Notes: generated from the letters alone by a model not told the origin. Positions 1 to 7,386 are shown, counted from the first letter of the stretch. The stretch: 16,401 bases of DNA from Hyphomonas sp. (GCA_029287305.1 JARFRJ010000417.1:1-16401); one strand, 5' to 3'. Made by a program: numbers and translations.

Positions 1-284
1 TGCGCGATCTGTTTATTATGTGGCTGCGGGCAAAACGCCCCGATGTGCGCCTGAAGGCGAGCGCCTTGGCCAAGATGAAGACCGCCCTGATTTTTATCAG
101 CATCGGCATATGCCTGTTCGGCTTTATGGGGGTTCAGGGGAGTATTGCACAGGCTGAGGAGCCCGGCTTGATGATGGTGCTCTTGCGCATCGGCCTGTCT
201 TTGTTCATCTTTTCCTGCATGCTCTCGCTCGGCACGGCTTGGCAATATCTCCGTGCTGTGCAGAAAAAGGATGCCGCTTATTGA
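1..284 (+). CDS. CDP-alcohol phosphatidyltransferase, PgsA-like, C-terminal part (5' truncated)
   Basis: The reading frame is open from base 3 of the window to the TGA at 282-284, so the true start lies to the left and only about 93 residues are visible. The visible part reads RDLFIMWLR, then SALAKMKTALIFISIGICL, a short polar loop, and a second hydrophobic segment ending in QYLRAVQKKDAAY. An R-D/E-x-x-x-x-x-LR helix, then a basic L-A-K-x-K-T segment leading into a membrane helix, then a last helix ending in YLR, is the usual end of bacterial phosphatidylglycerophosphate synthase. That enzyme joins CDP-diacylglycerol and glycerol-3-phosphate at the inner membrane. The catalytic CDP-alcohol motif (DGxxAR...GxxxD) lies outside the window, so the family call rests on the C-terminal pattern alone. 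Another CDP-alcohol phosphatidyltransferase is possible. The internal ATG at 18 is unlikely to be a real start. Confidence 0.6.
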   Translation, partial: RDLFIMWLRAKRPDVRLKASALAKMKTALIFISIGICLFGFMGVQGSIAQAEEPGLMMVLLRIGLSLFIFSCMLSLGTAWQYLRAVQKKDAAY

Positions 285-417
285 GATTACAGCCGCACAT
301 ATCGGCGATCATGATGACAGGGCGCGTTCAGAGCCTTTTCCATCCAAATTTGCTGAATTCTTCATCTTTGACTTCACATAAGGCTGCAGATTCAGTAAGC
401 GTGTAAATCTGATCGCT

Positions 418-445
418 TTGATACTCAAAAAGCATCTCATATATG
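418..445 (+). promoter_or_regulatory. Candidate sigma-70-type promoter before the 26-residue ORF
   Basis: TTGATA at 418-423 could be a -35 element and TATATG at 440-445 a weak -10 element, 16 bases apart. The pair ends about 33 bases before the start codon of the small ORF at 479. An inverted repeat (ATCTCA, 10 bases, TGAGAT; 434-455) overlaps the -10. The match is only moderate and was found by eye. Confidence 0.3.
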
Positions 446-478
446 ACTGTGAGATTAACAGGAAGAGGATTACATTAC

Positions 479-559
479 ATGGCTGCCCTTATCGCAATCG
501 GTGTTACAGTTGCTGTGTTTGGAATTTTAAACTGGATTGACTTCAAACGTCTGGATTAA
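479..559 (+). CDS. Small single-pass membrane peptide, 26 residues, unknown function
   Basis: This short ORF begins with ATG at 479 and ends with TAA at 557-559. A purine-rich ribosome-binding site (AGGAAGAGG, 460-468) lies about 10 bases before the start. The product has about 18 uninterrupted hydrophobic residues (AALIAIGVTVAVFGILNW) followed by a short charged tail, IDFKRLD. That fits one transmembrane helix with a short polar C-terminal end. There is no signal cleavage site, lipobox or enzymatic motif. It starts 194 bases after the phosphatidyltransferase-like gene and its stop is 17 bases before the SDR start, so it may be the first cistron of the SDR-aldolase operon. I do not recognise a named family. 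The clean ribosome-binding site, the helix-like composition and the tight downstream spacing argue for a real gene. A chance ORF is still possible. Confidence 0.55.
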   Translation: MAALIAIGVTVAVFGILNWIDFKRLD

Positions 560-576
560 GGCGATAAGAGGGCGGC

Positions 577-1338
577 GTGCATACCCATCCGCATAAAGCG
601 GCTCTTGTCACCGGGGCCGGAACTCGTCTTGGACGGGCTATGGCCGAACATCTGGGCCAGCAAGGCTGGGCGGTTGCCGTTCATTATGCCCGCTCAGAGC
701 GCGGCGCATCCGAGACGGTTGCCACGATACAGGGGTCTGGCGGGACGGCGATTAGCCTTAAAGCAGACCTACACCAGGATAGCGAAACACAAACGCTTAT
801 AAGCCGCGCCGCCAAGGCATTGGGGCACCCTATTACCTTATTGGTCAATTCCGCCTCCTTGTTTATTGAGGATGATGCGCGCGGCCATATGCGAAAAGAG
901 TGGGACGCCCATATGCAGGTAAACCTGCGTGCGCCGATCCTGCTCTCACAAAGTCTTGCCAATGCTTTGCCAGACAAGACAAAAGCGCTCATCATTAATC
1001 TGATTGATCAACGCGTCTGGAAGCTGAACCCGCAATTTTTCACTTATACTCTCTCCAAATCTGCGCTGTGGAGCGCAACGCGGACGCTGGCGCAGGCGCT
1101 GTCGCCTTATATTCGCGTCAATGCCATTGGGCCGGGGCCAACACTGAAAAGTATTCATCAAAGTCAGGAAGAGTTTGATGCGGAGCAGGCGGCAACCCTG
1201 ACCGGGGAAGGGTCCAGTCCGCAGGAGATTATCGCCGCGCTTGACTACCTTATTGTAGCCAGCAGTGTGACGGGCCAGATGATCGCCTCTGATGGTGGCC
1301 AGCATCTCTTATGGCAAACGCCTGATATTGTTCTTTAA
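577..1338 (+). CDS. SDR-family pteridine reductase-like protein (FolM/PTR1-type)
   Basis: The product is a 253-residue short-chain dehydrogenase/reductase, probably cytosolic and NADPH-dependent. The nucleotide-binding motif TGAGTRLGR is at residues 12-20, followed by AVAVHYARS, which closely resembles the start of trypanosomatid pteridine reductase PTR1. The NSAS motif is at 91-94 and the catalytic Y157-x3-K161 lies in YTLSK. Thirteen residues before the tyrosine, where classical SDRs have serine, there is D144. PTR1 uses the same Asp-Tyr-Lys arrangement, so reduction of dihydropterin or dihydrofolate-type substrates is more likely than a generic alcohol dehydrogenase role. That is inference from motifs. 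The start is GTG at 577, preceded by AAGAGGG; no ATG is suitable. The threonine aldolase gene follows after six bases, so the two are probably co-transcribed. An alternative call is an SDR of unknown substrate. Confidence 0.8.
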   Translation: MHTHPHKAALVTGAGTRLGRAMAEHLGQQGWAVAVHYARSERGASETVATIQGSGGTAISLKADLHQDSETQTLISRAAKALGHPITLLVNSASLFIEDDARGHMRKEWDAHMQVNLRAPILLSQSLANALPDKTKALIINLIDQRVWKLNPQFFTYTLSKSALWSATRTLAQALSPYIRVNAIGPGPTLKSIHQSQEEFDAEQAATLTGEGSSPQEIIAALDYLIVASSVTGQMIASDGGQHLLWQTPDIVL

Positions 1339-1344
1339 AGTTCA

Positions 1345-2370
1345 ATGGATTTTTCTTCTGACACATCTGCGCCGGCCCATCCAAATGTGATTGAAGCGCT
1401 CAAAGCTGTCAATCAAGGCAATGCGGCAAGCTATGGGGCCGATAGCGTGACCCAAAGATTGCACGGGCAATTGGCAGACCTGTTTGAAACCAAGGATTTT
1501 GACTTTTGGCTGTGCGCGTCGGGCACGGCGGCGAATGCCTTAGCTCTATCTCTTCTCTGCCCGCCTATTGGCGGCGTGTTGTGCCATAAATATGCCCATA
1601 TCGCCGAGGATGAGCGCGGCGCACCGGAGTTTTTCACAGGCGGCGGCAAGCTTATACTTTTGTCAGGCGCCCATGGCCGCATAGAAGCGGCTGAGCTGAG
1701 TGCAGCGCTTTCTCATATGGACCCCGGCTTTGTACACGCCACGCCGCCAAGCGTGCTGTCTTTGACCAATCTGACCGAAAGTGGCACAGCCTATTCCCCC
1801 GATCAGATCGCAGACTATGCGCAGATTGCGCGCAAGGCCGGGCTCACAGTCCATATGGATGGCGCGCGCCTGGGCAATGTGCTGATCTCTACGGGCGCAT
1901 CCCCGGCAAGGATGAGCTGGCAGGCCGGCATTGATATCCTTACCCTAGGGTTGACCAAGTGCGGGGCGATCGGGGCAGAGATCATTATGCTTTTTGGACG
2001 TCGGCGCGCCCAATTTGCAGAGCTGAAAGCCCGCGCCAAACGGGCCGGACATATGCCACCGAAAATGCGCTATCTGGCAGCGCAGGCAGAAGCTCTCTTG
2101 CAAGATAATCTCTGGTTGGATTTATCCAGCCATGCCAATCAGAGGGCTAAAAAATTTACCGAAATTATTTTGGGCATATCCGGAGCCCGGCTTGCGCATC
2201 CGGTGGAGGGCAATGAAGTCTTTGTCAATTTGTCCGAAGACCTTGTGCAAAAGCTAAACCAAAGCGGGGCCAAATTCTATCCTTGGCCAGATGGCAGCTA
2301 TCGCTTTGTCTGTCACTGGACAACCCCTCAAGCAGATATCGACCAGATCGGCGATATCCTGAAAGCGTGA
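1345..2370 (+). CDS. ltaE: Low-specificity L-threonine aldolase
   Basis: This 341-residue PLP enzyme of fold type I splits L-threonine or L-allo-threonine into glycine and acetaldehyde in the cytosol. The N-terminus FSSDTSAPAHPNV is the family's usual substrate-binding start. H85 in KYAHIAEDERGAPE is the residue expected to stack on PLP. D172 and R175 in HMDGARLGN contact the cofactor. K205 in LGLTKCGAIGAE is the Schiff-base lysine. Length and motif spacing fit the family and nothing is missing. The ATG start lies six bases after the SDR stop, with only a weak ribosome-binding site, which suggests translational coupling in an operon. The gene could feed glycine and one-carbon metabolism, which would fit a pterin/folate-linked upstream neighbour, but that link is inference. 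Confidence 0.9.
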   Translation: MDFSSDTSAPAHPNVIEALKAVNQGNAASYGADSVTQRLHGQLADLFETKDFDFWLCASGTAANALALSLLCPPIGGVLCHKYAHIAEDERGAPEFFTGGGKLILLSGAHGRIEAAELSAALSHMDPGFVHATPPSVLSLTNLTESGTAYSPDQIADYAQIARKAGLTVHMDGARLGNVLISTGASPARMSWQAGIDILTLGLTKCGAIGAEIIMLFGRRRAQFAELKARAKRAGHMPPKMRYLAAQAEALLQDNLWLDLSSHANQRAKKFTEIILGISGARLAHPVEGNEVFVNLSEDLVQKLNQSGAKFYPWPDGSYRFVCHWTTPQADIDQIGDILKA

Positions 2371-2545
2371 AGGGCGGCGGCGACAGGATAGGGAATTTTG
2401 CTGCAAATACTGATGCGGCTCAACTCTGCATGACGGCTTACAATGTACCCGCATATGCGTGCGCAATTTTGTAATCTACCCTGTCAGACTTGACATATGC
2501 TATGTGATGGTCAACGCCCCATAGGGATAAGGATTGGGAGTTTTC

Positions 2546-2550
2546 AGGAG
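2546..2550 (+). promoter_or_regulatory. Ribosome-binding site that fixes the fumC start
   Basis: AGGAG lies seven bases before the ATG at 2558. The frame is also open to a TTG at 2534, but no Shine-Dalgarno sequence precedes that codon. The conserved N-terminus of class II fumarases begins near the ATG ([13 protein letters not shown]), so 2558 is preferred. Confidence 0.7.
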
Positions 2551-2557
2551 CGATGAT

Positions 2558-3952
2558 ATGACAAAGATGCGCATAGAGACAGACAGTTTCGGGCCTTTAG
2601 AGGTGCCGGATGACACATATTATGGGGCGCAAACCGCGCGGTCCTTGATCAATTTCCCTATTGGGGAAGAGGTCATGCCGAAAGCCTTGATCCGGGCACT
2701 GGGCATTATCAAACGTTCTGCAGCGATCGCCAATCATAGCCTCGATGATCTGGAAACAGATATTAAGGACGCCATTGTCAGCGCGGCAAGTGAAGTGGCC
2801 ACGCACAAACTAGATACGCATTTCCCTCTGTCGGTCTGGCAAACCGGGTCGGGCACGCAAAGCAATATGAATGCTAATGAGGTGATCTCCAATCGGGCGA
2901 TTGAGATTATGGGCGGCGAAATTGGCAGTAAAAGCCCGGTCCACCCTAATGATCATTGTAATCGCGCCCAAAGCTCCAATGATACTTTCCCGACCGCTAT
3001 GCATATTGCCGCCGCCGAGGAGATTTATCATCGCCTCCTGCCCGCTATGGAGAAATTAAAGTCGGCCCTTCAGGACAAGGCCGATGCGTTTCAGGATATC
3101 GTCAAAATCGGACGCACTCATACCCAGGACGCAACGCCGCTGACACTGGGACAGGAGTTTTCTGGCTATGTCGCGCAAATCGAACTTGGCCAGAAACGCG
3201 TCCGCGAAGGTCTTGCTTATCTTTGGCCACTTGCCCAAGGGGGCACAGCGGTTGGCACAGGGTTGAACACCAAGCCCGGCTTTGCGACCCGGTTTGCTGA
3301 GGAAGTTGCCGCCTATACCGGGCTGGCCTTTATCACTGCGCCGAACAAGTTTGAGGCCCTGGCGGCCCATGATGCCTATGTTTCGGCCCATGGGGCGCTG
3401 AATACGCTGGCGGCTTCCCTGTTTAAAATCGCCAATGATATTCGTTTTCTGGCATCCGGTCCGCGGTCCGGTCTTGGCGAATTGGCTCTACCGGAAAATG
3501 AACCGGGCTCGTCGATCATGCCCGGTAAGGTCAATCCAACCCAGTGCGAGGCGCTGACGATGGTCTGTACGCAAGTCATGGGCAATCATATGACTATGAC
3601 AGTGGCTGGCTCGCAAGGGCATTTTGAGTTGAATGTCTATAAGCCGGTTATGGCTTATAATATGCTGCAATCCATTCAATTGCTGAGCGATAGTATGGTA
3701 AGCTTTACCGATAAATGCGTCACAGGTATTGAAGCGCGCGAGGACAATATTGCTGAACTTGTCGGGCGGTCGCTCATGCTGGTTACGGCTCTCGCGCCGC
3801 ATATTGGCTATGACAAAGCCACTGAGATCGCCAAAAAAGCGCACAAATCTGGCTCGACCCTGAAAGCGGCGGCGCTGGCGCTTGGATATGTCAGTGCCGA
3901 GGATTATGATGCAATCGTACGCCCCGAAGATATGCTGGGCCCAAAGGCATGA
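2558..3952 (+). CDS. fumC: Fumarate hydratase class II
   Basis: This 464-residue iron-independent fumarase interconverts fumarate and L-malate in the TCA cycle and works as a cytosolic homotetramer. Residue positions match E. coli FumC closely: [12 protein letters not shown] at 98-109, the catalytic H188 in [10 protein letters not shown], and the mobile-loop signature [11 protein letters not shown] from 317 with catalytic S318 and K324. [11 protein letters not shown] at 139-149 is also intact. The length is typical for the family. The start chosen is ATG at 2558, with AGGAG upstream. The 187-base gap from the aldolase gene suggests its own promoter, although I could not pair convincing -35 and -10 elements; a TTGACA occurs at 2490-2495. 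The adenylosuccinate lyase/argininosuccinate lyase superfamily shares the fold, but the motifs here are those of FumC. Confidence 0.97.
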   Translation: MTKMRIETDSFGPLEVPDDTYYGAQTARSLINFPIGEEVMPKALIRALGIIKRSAAIANHSLDDLETDIKDAIVSAASEVATHKLDTHFPLSVWQTGSGTQSNMNANEVISNRAIEIMGGEIGSKSPVHPNDHCNRAQSSNDTFPTAMHIAAAEEIYHRLLPAMEKLKSALQDKADAFQDIVKIGRTHTQDATPLTLGQEFSGYVAQIELGQKRVREGLAYLWPLAQGGTAVGTGLNTKPGFATRFAEEVAAYTGLAFITAPNKFEALAAHDAYVSAHGALNTLAASLFKIANDIRFLASGPRSGLGELALPENEPGSSIMPGKVNPTQCEALTMVCTQVMGNHMTMTVAGSQGHFELNVYKPVMAYNMLQSIQLLSDSMVSFTDKCVTGIEAREDNIAELVGRSLMLVTALAPHIGYDKATEIAKKAHKSGSTLKAAALALGYVSAEDYDAIVRPEDMLGPKA

Positions 3953-4008
3953 AATCAGCTATGACGGATCGGACAAAAACCCTCTAATCTATTGAAAGTA
4001 ATGCGATA

Positions 4009-5043
4009 ATGGCACATCCAAAACCAGCAAAACGCTCTGGATACGGTCTTTATGTGCTGTTCTTTTTGGTTTTTCTGGCAATTATGGCCTATGCCGCTTA
4101 TTGGCTCTTTGCGCGCGCTGAGATCAATAATGGCCTGCAAAACTGGATTGAAGATCAACGCCGGGCTGGATATTCCGTTGAGTATCAGGATTTGAGACTG
4201 GACGGTTTTCCCTATCGCTTTTCTCTGGAAGTAGATGCGCCGCGCTATGCAGACCCGCAAACCGGCTCTGAATGGCAGGGTGAAATCTTGCAAATAGTCG
4301 CTCAAAGCTGGGCTCCTTTTCATGCGATCATTCGCTCTGAGGGGCGTCATGAGATCGTTCTGCCAGACGGCAAGCGGATACGGGCGAGGCTAGGTCCAAA
4401 ATCAGCCGCCAGTGTGAAATGGAATACAAGCTCTGTCACGGATATTGGTATCAGTCTGGACAGTACCGAACTGACCTATGCGGATGCGGGCCTCCATTTG
4501 GAGGCGTTGAACGCGCATACGGCCCCGGTAAAAGGCGTGCCGTCGCGCCAGCGAATTGCGATAGATTGGCAGAGCCTTGATCTGGAAGCCGCGCAAACTC
4601 TTCTGGCGCCTTTTGCCCAAGGTTTGGAAATTTTCGGGTCTGAGATTGGGCCTGTACAATTACGTCTGGAAAGCCCCGTCCTGAGCTTGACGGGTGCCTC
4701 TGATACACGCCGGCGCCCAAACGACAGGACCGAAATTGCTCAATTCCTGTTTAATTGGGGGCCGCTGAAACTTGGCCTGAAGGGCGAGTACACCATTGAT
4801 GCACGGGGCCAATTGGAGGGCACGTTAAAGCTTCGACTGGAGGATACAGACAGGTTGAAAGCCGTTTTGATAGAGGCCGGGCTTGTCACCGAGGAACAGG
4901 CTGTGGCCCTAGACCTGATTGCTGCAAGCTCACGCAATGGCGGCTTTCTGACCGTCGCGATTGACGATAACAGGTTGAAATTTCTGGGACAGACCCTTGG
5001 CGTTATACCCGACGAGGTGGTTGAGTTTTTGAAACAGATTTAA
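4009..5043 (+). CDS. DUF2125 family membrane-anchored protein
   Basis: The product has 344 residues. A short basic N-terminus (KPAKRSGYG) is followed by one hydrophobic segment at about residues 12-33 (LYVLFFLVFLAIMAYAAYWL). The rest is a long soluble region rich in beta-type sequence, so it is probably anchored in the inner membrane with the bulk in the periplasm. Just after the helix comes an LQNWIEDQRRAGYSVEYQDLRLDGFPYRF stretch (given here only to locate residues about 44-70); the GFPYRF element and the following R-Y-x-D-P are typical of DUF2125 proteins of alphaproteobacteria. The function of that family is not established. No catalytic motif is visible. AsmA-like envelope proteins share the general look, so a role in the envelope is possible. 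The stop codon is four bases before the start of the DNA glycosylase gene, implying one transcript for two unrelated functions. Confidence 0.75.
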   Translation: MAHPKPAKRSGYGLYVLFFLVFLAIMAYAAYWLFARAEINNGLQNWIEDQRRAGYSVEYQDLRLDGFPYRFSLEVDAPRYADPQTGSEWQGEILQIVAQSWAPFHAIIRSEGRHEIVLPDGKRIRARLGPKSAASVKWNTSSVTDIGISLDSTELTYADAGLHLEALNAHTAPVKGVPSRQRIAIDWQSLDLEAAQTLLAPFAQGLEIFGSEIGPVQLRLESPVLSLTGASDTRRRPNDRTEIAQFLFNWGPLKLGLKGEYTIDARGQLEGTLKLRLEDTDRLKAVLIEAGLVTEEQAVALDLIAASSRNGGFLTVAIDDNRLKFLGQTLGVIPDEVVEFLKQI

Positions 5044-5047
5044 ATTG

Positions 5048-5698
5048 ATGCAGACGCCTTCCCAAGCCTTTTTGCAAACCGCCTGCGATGAGCTGGCCCG
5101 AAGAGATACGGCGCTCAGCGCCGCTTATCGCGACACAGGGCTGCCAGACTGGCGGCGCGCGCCGGCGTGTTATGAAACTTTGGCCCGTCTGATCGTCTCA
5201 CAGCAAATTTCAACCCATGCCGCGGCCAGTATATGGAGGCGGATCACCGCACATTTCACCGCGATCACACCAGATCATATATTGGACACTGAAGAGGCAA
5301 TTTTGCAAAGTCTAGGCCTCTCGCGTCCAAAAATTGCGCATTTGAAATCCATTGCGCAAGCCCTCCATGCGGGAGATTTGAATTTATCAAAGCTGGCCTT
5401 GCTTTCCTCCGAGGCCGCCCGCGCTGAACTGCAAAAAGTGAAAGGTATCGGCCCTTGGACGGCGGAACTCTATGTTCTCTATGTTGAGGCAGATATGGAT
5501 GCCTGGCCCGTGACGGATTTGGGTCTTCTGGAGGCCTATCGCCAATTATCCGGGGCTGAAACCCGCCTAGATCGTAAAGCTTTTACCGCTTGTGCAGAAG
5601 CCTGGCGGCCTTGGCGCGGGGTGGCGGCGCATTTGCTTTGGGCCTGGCTGAACGCGCAAAGAGCCAAAAAAGAGACCCCAGCCCCCTCGCCGACGTGA
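5048..5698 (+). CDS. DNA-3-methyladenine glycosylase II-like (HhH-GPD) base-excision enzyme
   Basis: This 216-residue helix-hairpin-helix glycosylase is predicted to remove alkylated purines from DNA in the first step of base-excision repair. LARLIVSQQIST at about 46-57 is the usual helix of the family. The hairpin LQKVKGIGPWTAEL lies at 128-141 and the catalytic aspartate is D157 in WPVTDLGL. The C-terminus WRPWRGVAAHLLWAW is also characteristic. There is no four-cysteine iron-sulfur cluster as in EndoIII or MutY, and no extra N-terminal AlkA domain, so this is the compact form of the enzyme. The start could be the ATG at 5048 or the TTG immediately before it at 5045; the ATG is simpler. The gene begins four bases after the DUF2125 stop, so it is probably translated from the same message. 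Confidence 0.88.
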   Translation: MQTPSQAFLQTACDELARRDTALSAAYRDTGLPDWRRAPACYETLARLIVSQQISTHAAASIWRRITAHFTAITPDHILDTEEAILQSLGLSRPKIAHLKSIAQALHAGDLNLSKLALLSSEAARAELQKVKGIGPWTAELYVLYVEADMDAWPVTDLGLLEAYRQLSGAETRLDRKAFTACAEAWRPWRGVAAHLLWAWLNAQRAKKETPAPSPT

Positions 5699-5709
5699 TA
5701 TGATTGTCA

Positions 5710-5729
5710 TACTTTATACGTATAGAGTA
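5710..5729. promoter_or_regulatory. Near-perfect 20-base palindrome upstream of the HNH gene, possible operator
   Basis: TACTTTATACGTATAGAGTA has two 10-base arms with nine of ten pairs matching and no spacer. Its core TATACGTATA is a perfect palindrome. It sits 11 bases after the glycosylase stop and 88-107 bases before the HNH start. A TATAAG follows at 5732-5737 and could be a -10 element, which would place the palindrome over the -35 region. That suits a dimeric repressor site. The regulator is unknown and no other copy was seen in the window. Confidence 0.4.
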
Positions 5730-5816
5730 GGTATAAGAGTGATTCGTCGATAAGGAGTTTGGCTTTCAGACAGTTTGAAAACATGAGTTTTACACCCCTC
5801 TTAAATGAGGCGCGGC

Positions 5817-6383
5817 ATGGATAGTATTCGCCCGATTACAGAAAAAGCGGCTCCTGCGCTTGTGTTAAATGCTGATTTTCGCCCTTTAAGCTATTATCCT
5901 TTATCCCTTTGGGGATGGCAGGATGTCGTCAAAGCCGTCTTTCTGGATCGCGTCGAAGTGATTGCCGAATATGACTATAAAGTCCGTTCACAGAGTTTCG
6001 AAATGCGCTTGCCAAGCGTGATCGCTCTCAGAGAGTTTATTCAGCAAAATCGCGCCCCGGCTTTTACCCGGTTTAATGTCTTCCTGCGCGATGGGTTTCA
6101 ATGTGTCTATTGCGGCGCGGGGGAGGATAATTTGACCTTTGATCATGTGATCCCGCGCTCAAAAGGTGGGCGTACGAGCTGGGCCAATATTGTTGCCGCC
6201 TGCGCCCCTTGCAATCTGCGCAAGGGCGGGCGTACACCGAAAGAAGCGGGCATGTTTCCAAGCCGTAAACCCGCCGAACCCAGCCATTATCAATTACAGG
6301 ATATCGGGCGGAAATTCCCACCCCATCATCTGCACAAAACCTGGCTTGATTATCTCTATTGGGATGTCGAGCTGGAAAGCTGA
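5817..6383 (+). CDS. HNH endonuclease family protein, alphaproteobacterial core type
   Basis: The product has 188 residues. The N-terminal half carries the motif LVLNADFRPLSYYPLSLW at about 15-32, followed by a segment predicted to help fold or bind DNA (VKAVFLDRVEVIAEYD). The HNH nuclease domain follows: CVYC at 96-99 and CAPC at 129-132 form a zinc-binding pair of CxxC motifs, D109-H110 in LTFDHVIPRSKGGRTSW supply the catalytic core, and N124 and N133 follow. The C-terminus FPPHHLHKTWLDYLYWDVEL is highly typical of this chromosomal family. No toxin, phage or restriction partner is nearby, so it looks like a resident gene of unknown role rather than a mobile-element nuclease. The start at 5817 is chosen because GAGG lies six bases upstream. 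An in-frame ATG at 5805 would add four residues but has no ribosome-binding site. Confidence 0.88.
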   Translation: MDSIRPITEKAAPALVLNADFRPLSYYPLSLWGWQDVVKAVFLDRVEVIAEYDYKVRSQSFEMRLPSVIALREFIQQNRAPAFTRFNVFLRDGFQCVYCGAGEDNLTFDHVIPRSKGGRTSWANIVAACAPCNLRKGGRTPKEAGMFPSRKPAEPSHYQLQDIGRKFPPHHLHKTWLDYLYWDVELES

Positions 6384-6439
6384 CCCTGTCATTCCAGATA
6401 GATCCGCTATAGATTGAGCTCAAAAATATACACATTTCA

Positions 6440-6464
6440 GGCCTGACGGTCCTTATAACAGGCC
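6440..6464. other. Inverted repeat between the HNH and phosphatase genes
   Basis: GGCCTG (6440-6445) and CAGGCC (6459-6464) can pair across a 13-base loop. No T-run follows on either strand, so it is not a typical Rho-independent terminator. It could be a weak RNA hairpin downstream of the HNH gene or a protein site. TATAAC inside the loop resembles a -10 element. Confidence 0.25.
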
Positions 6465-6520
6465 GCCCTTGCACCTAACTCTAATATTGACATCTAACAC
6501 ATAAAAGGCACAGTTCGCAT

Positions 6521-7294
6521 ATGCAAAATCGTATTCTCCCTCTGGAAGGGGTTCGCAATTTCAGGGATTTTGGCGGCTATGTCTCGCGCCATGGTGGCAC
6601 GGTGAAAGCCGGGCATCTGTATCGTTCTGGTCATCATGCCGAGGCGACCGAGGCGGATATTACCAAACTCCACCAACTCAATATCGCGCTGCAAGCGGAT
6701 TTACGCCGCCCCGATGAGCGCGAGCGTATGGTCGGTAAATGGACAGGTGAAGCGGTCATCACTCATGAGGGGGGACGCGAAAGCGAAGCCCCGCATCAGC
6801 GCTTTTTAAAACAGATGGAAGCCAGCCCTGAAATTGCCGATCAATGGATGAATGAGTATTATATCCATGCGCCGTTTAAGCCGCACCATACCGCCATGTT
6901 TAAAGACTGGTTTCAGGGTCTGGCTATCATAGACGGTGCAGGGCTTGTCAATTGCGCCGCCGGCAAAGATAGAACCGGCATTTTATGTGCGCTTACGCAT
7001 CATGTTTTGGGGGTTAATGAGAGCGATATATTTGCTGATTATGAGCTGACCAATATCGCCGCAAATGTTGATGAGCGGTTGGAAGGTGCGCGAGATTATT
7101 TCAATAACCGGCTCGGCAAAAACTATGAGGCCGATGTATATCGTCCCTTTATGGGGGTGAACCGGCGTTATCTGGAAACCGCTTTGAGCAGTATAAAAGA
7201 TCAATGCGGCTCGGTAGAGACATATCTAACCGATCATCTGGGGGTAGATGAGGCTTTGCAGTCCCAAATTGTGGGCAGGTTGGTCGGTGACTGA
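6521..7294 (+). CDS. Tyrosine-protein phosphatase-like protein (Y_phosphatase3 type)
   Basis: The 257-residue product carries the P-loop CAAGKDRTG at 145-153, with nucleophile C145 and phosphate-binding R151. The lysine and aspartate of the CxxGKDRT form are typical of bacterial dual-specificity phosphatases such as the MptpB/LipA group, which act on phosphotyrosine and sometimes phosphoinositides. The family's N-terminal motif GVRNFRDFGGY is at 10-20, LYRSG at 33-37 and DLRRPDER at 60-67. There is no signal peptide or membrane segment, so it is probably cytosolic. The substrate cannot be read from the sequence, and no kinase lies nearby. It stands alone, 137 bases after the HNH gene and convergent with rph. 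The ATG at 6521 has only a distant AAGG upstream, but the conserved motif begins nine residues later, which supports this start. Confidence 0.88.
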   Translation: MQNRILPLEGVRNFRDFGGYVSRHGGTVKAGHLYRSGHHAEATEADITKLHQLNIALQADLRRPDERERMVGKWTGEAVITHEGGRESEAPHQRFLKQMEASPEIADQWMNEYYIHAPFKPHHTAMFKDWFQGLAIIDGAGLVNCAAGKDRTGILCALTHHVLGVNESDIFADYELTNIAANVDERLEGARDYFNNRLGKNYEADVYRPFMGVNRRYLETALSSIKDQCGSVETYLTDHLGVDEALQSQIVGRLVGD

Positions 7295-7386
7295 GGCCGT
7301 ATGGAGGGTCATAATTTTTAGGCCAGACTGGCAGACAATACGATTTTGGCCCTATTCAGGCCGGGTTCATCCAAAACCTAATCCCC

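Noticed and set aside
946..1305. Long minus-strand open frame opposite the SDR gene, and similar antisense frames across the window
   Set aside because: They lie opposite genes with clear family motifs, have no ribosome-binding sites and give no recognisable protein.
2450..2459. Palindrome CGCATATGCG before fumC
   Set aside because: Only ten bases long, with no extension of symmetry; such palindromes are expected by chance in a window of this size.
2534..2557. Extended fumC N-terminus from a TTG start
   Set aside because: No ribosome-binding site precedes it, while AGGAG lies at the right distance before the ATG at 2558, where the family N-terminus begins.
5783..5824. A 13-residue ORF (MSFTPLLNEARHG) as a leader peptide before the HNH gene
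   Set aside because: It has no properly spaced ribosome-binding site and no regulatory codon run or attenuator hairpins.
7322..7332. GCCAGACTGGC between the phosphatase gene and rph as a terminator
   Set aside because: The loop would be a single base and no T-run follows, so it cannot form a normal terminator.
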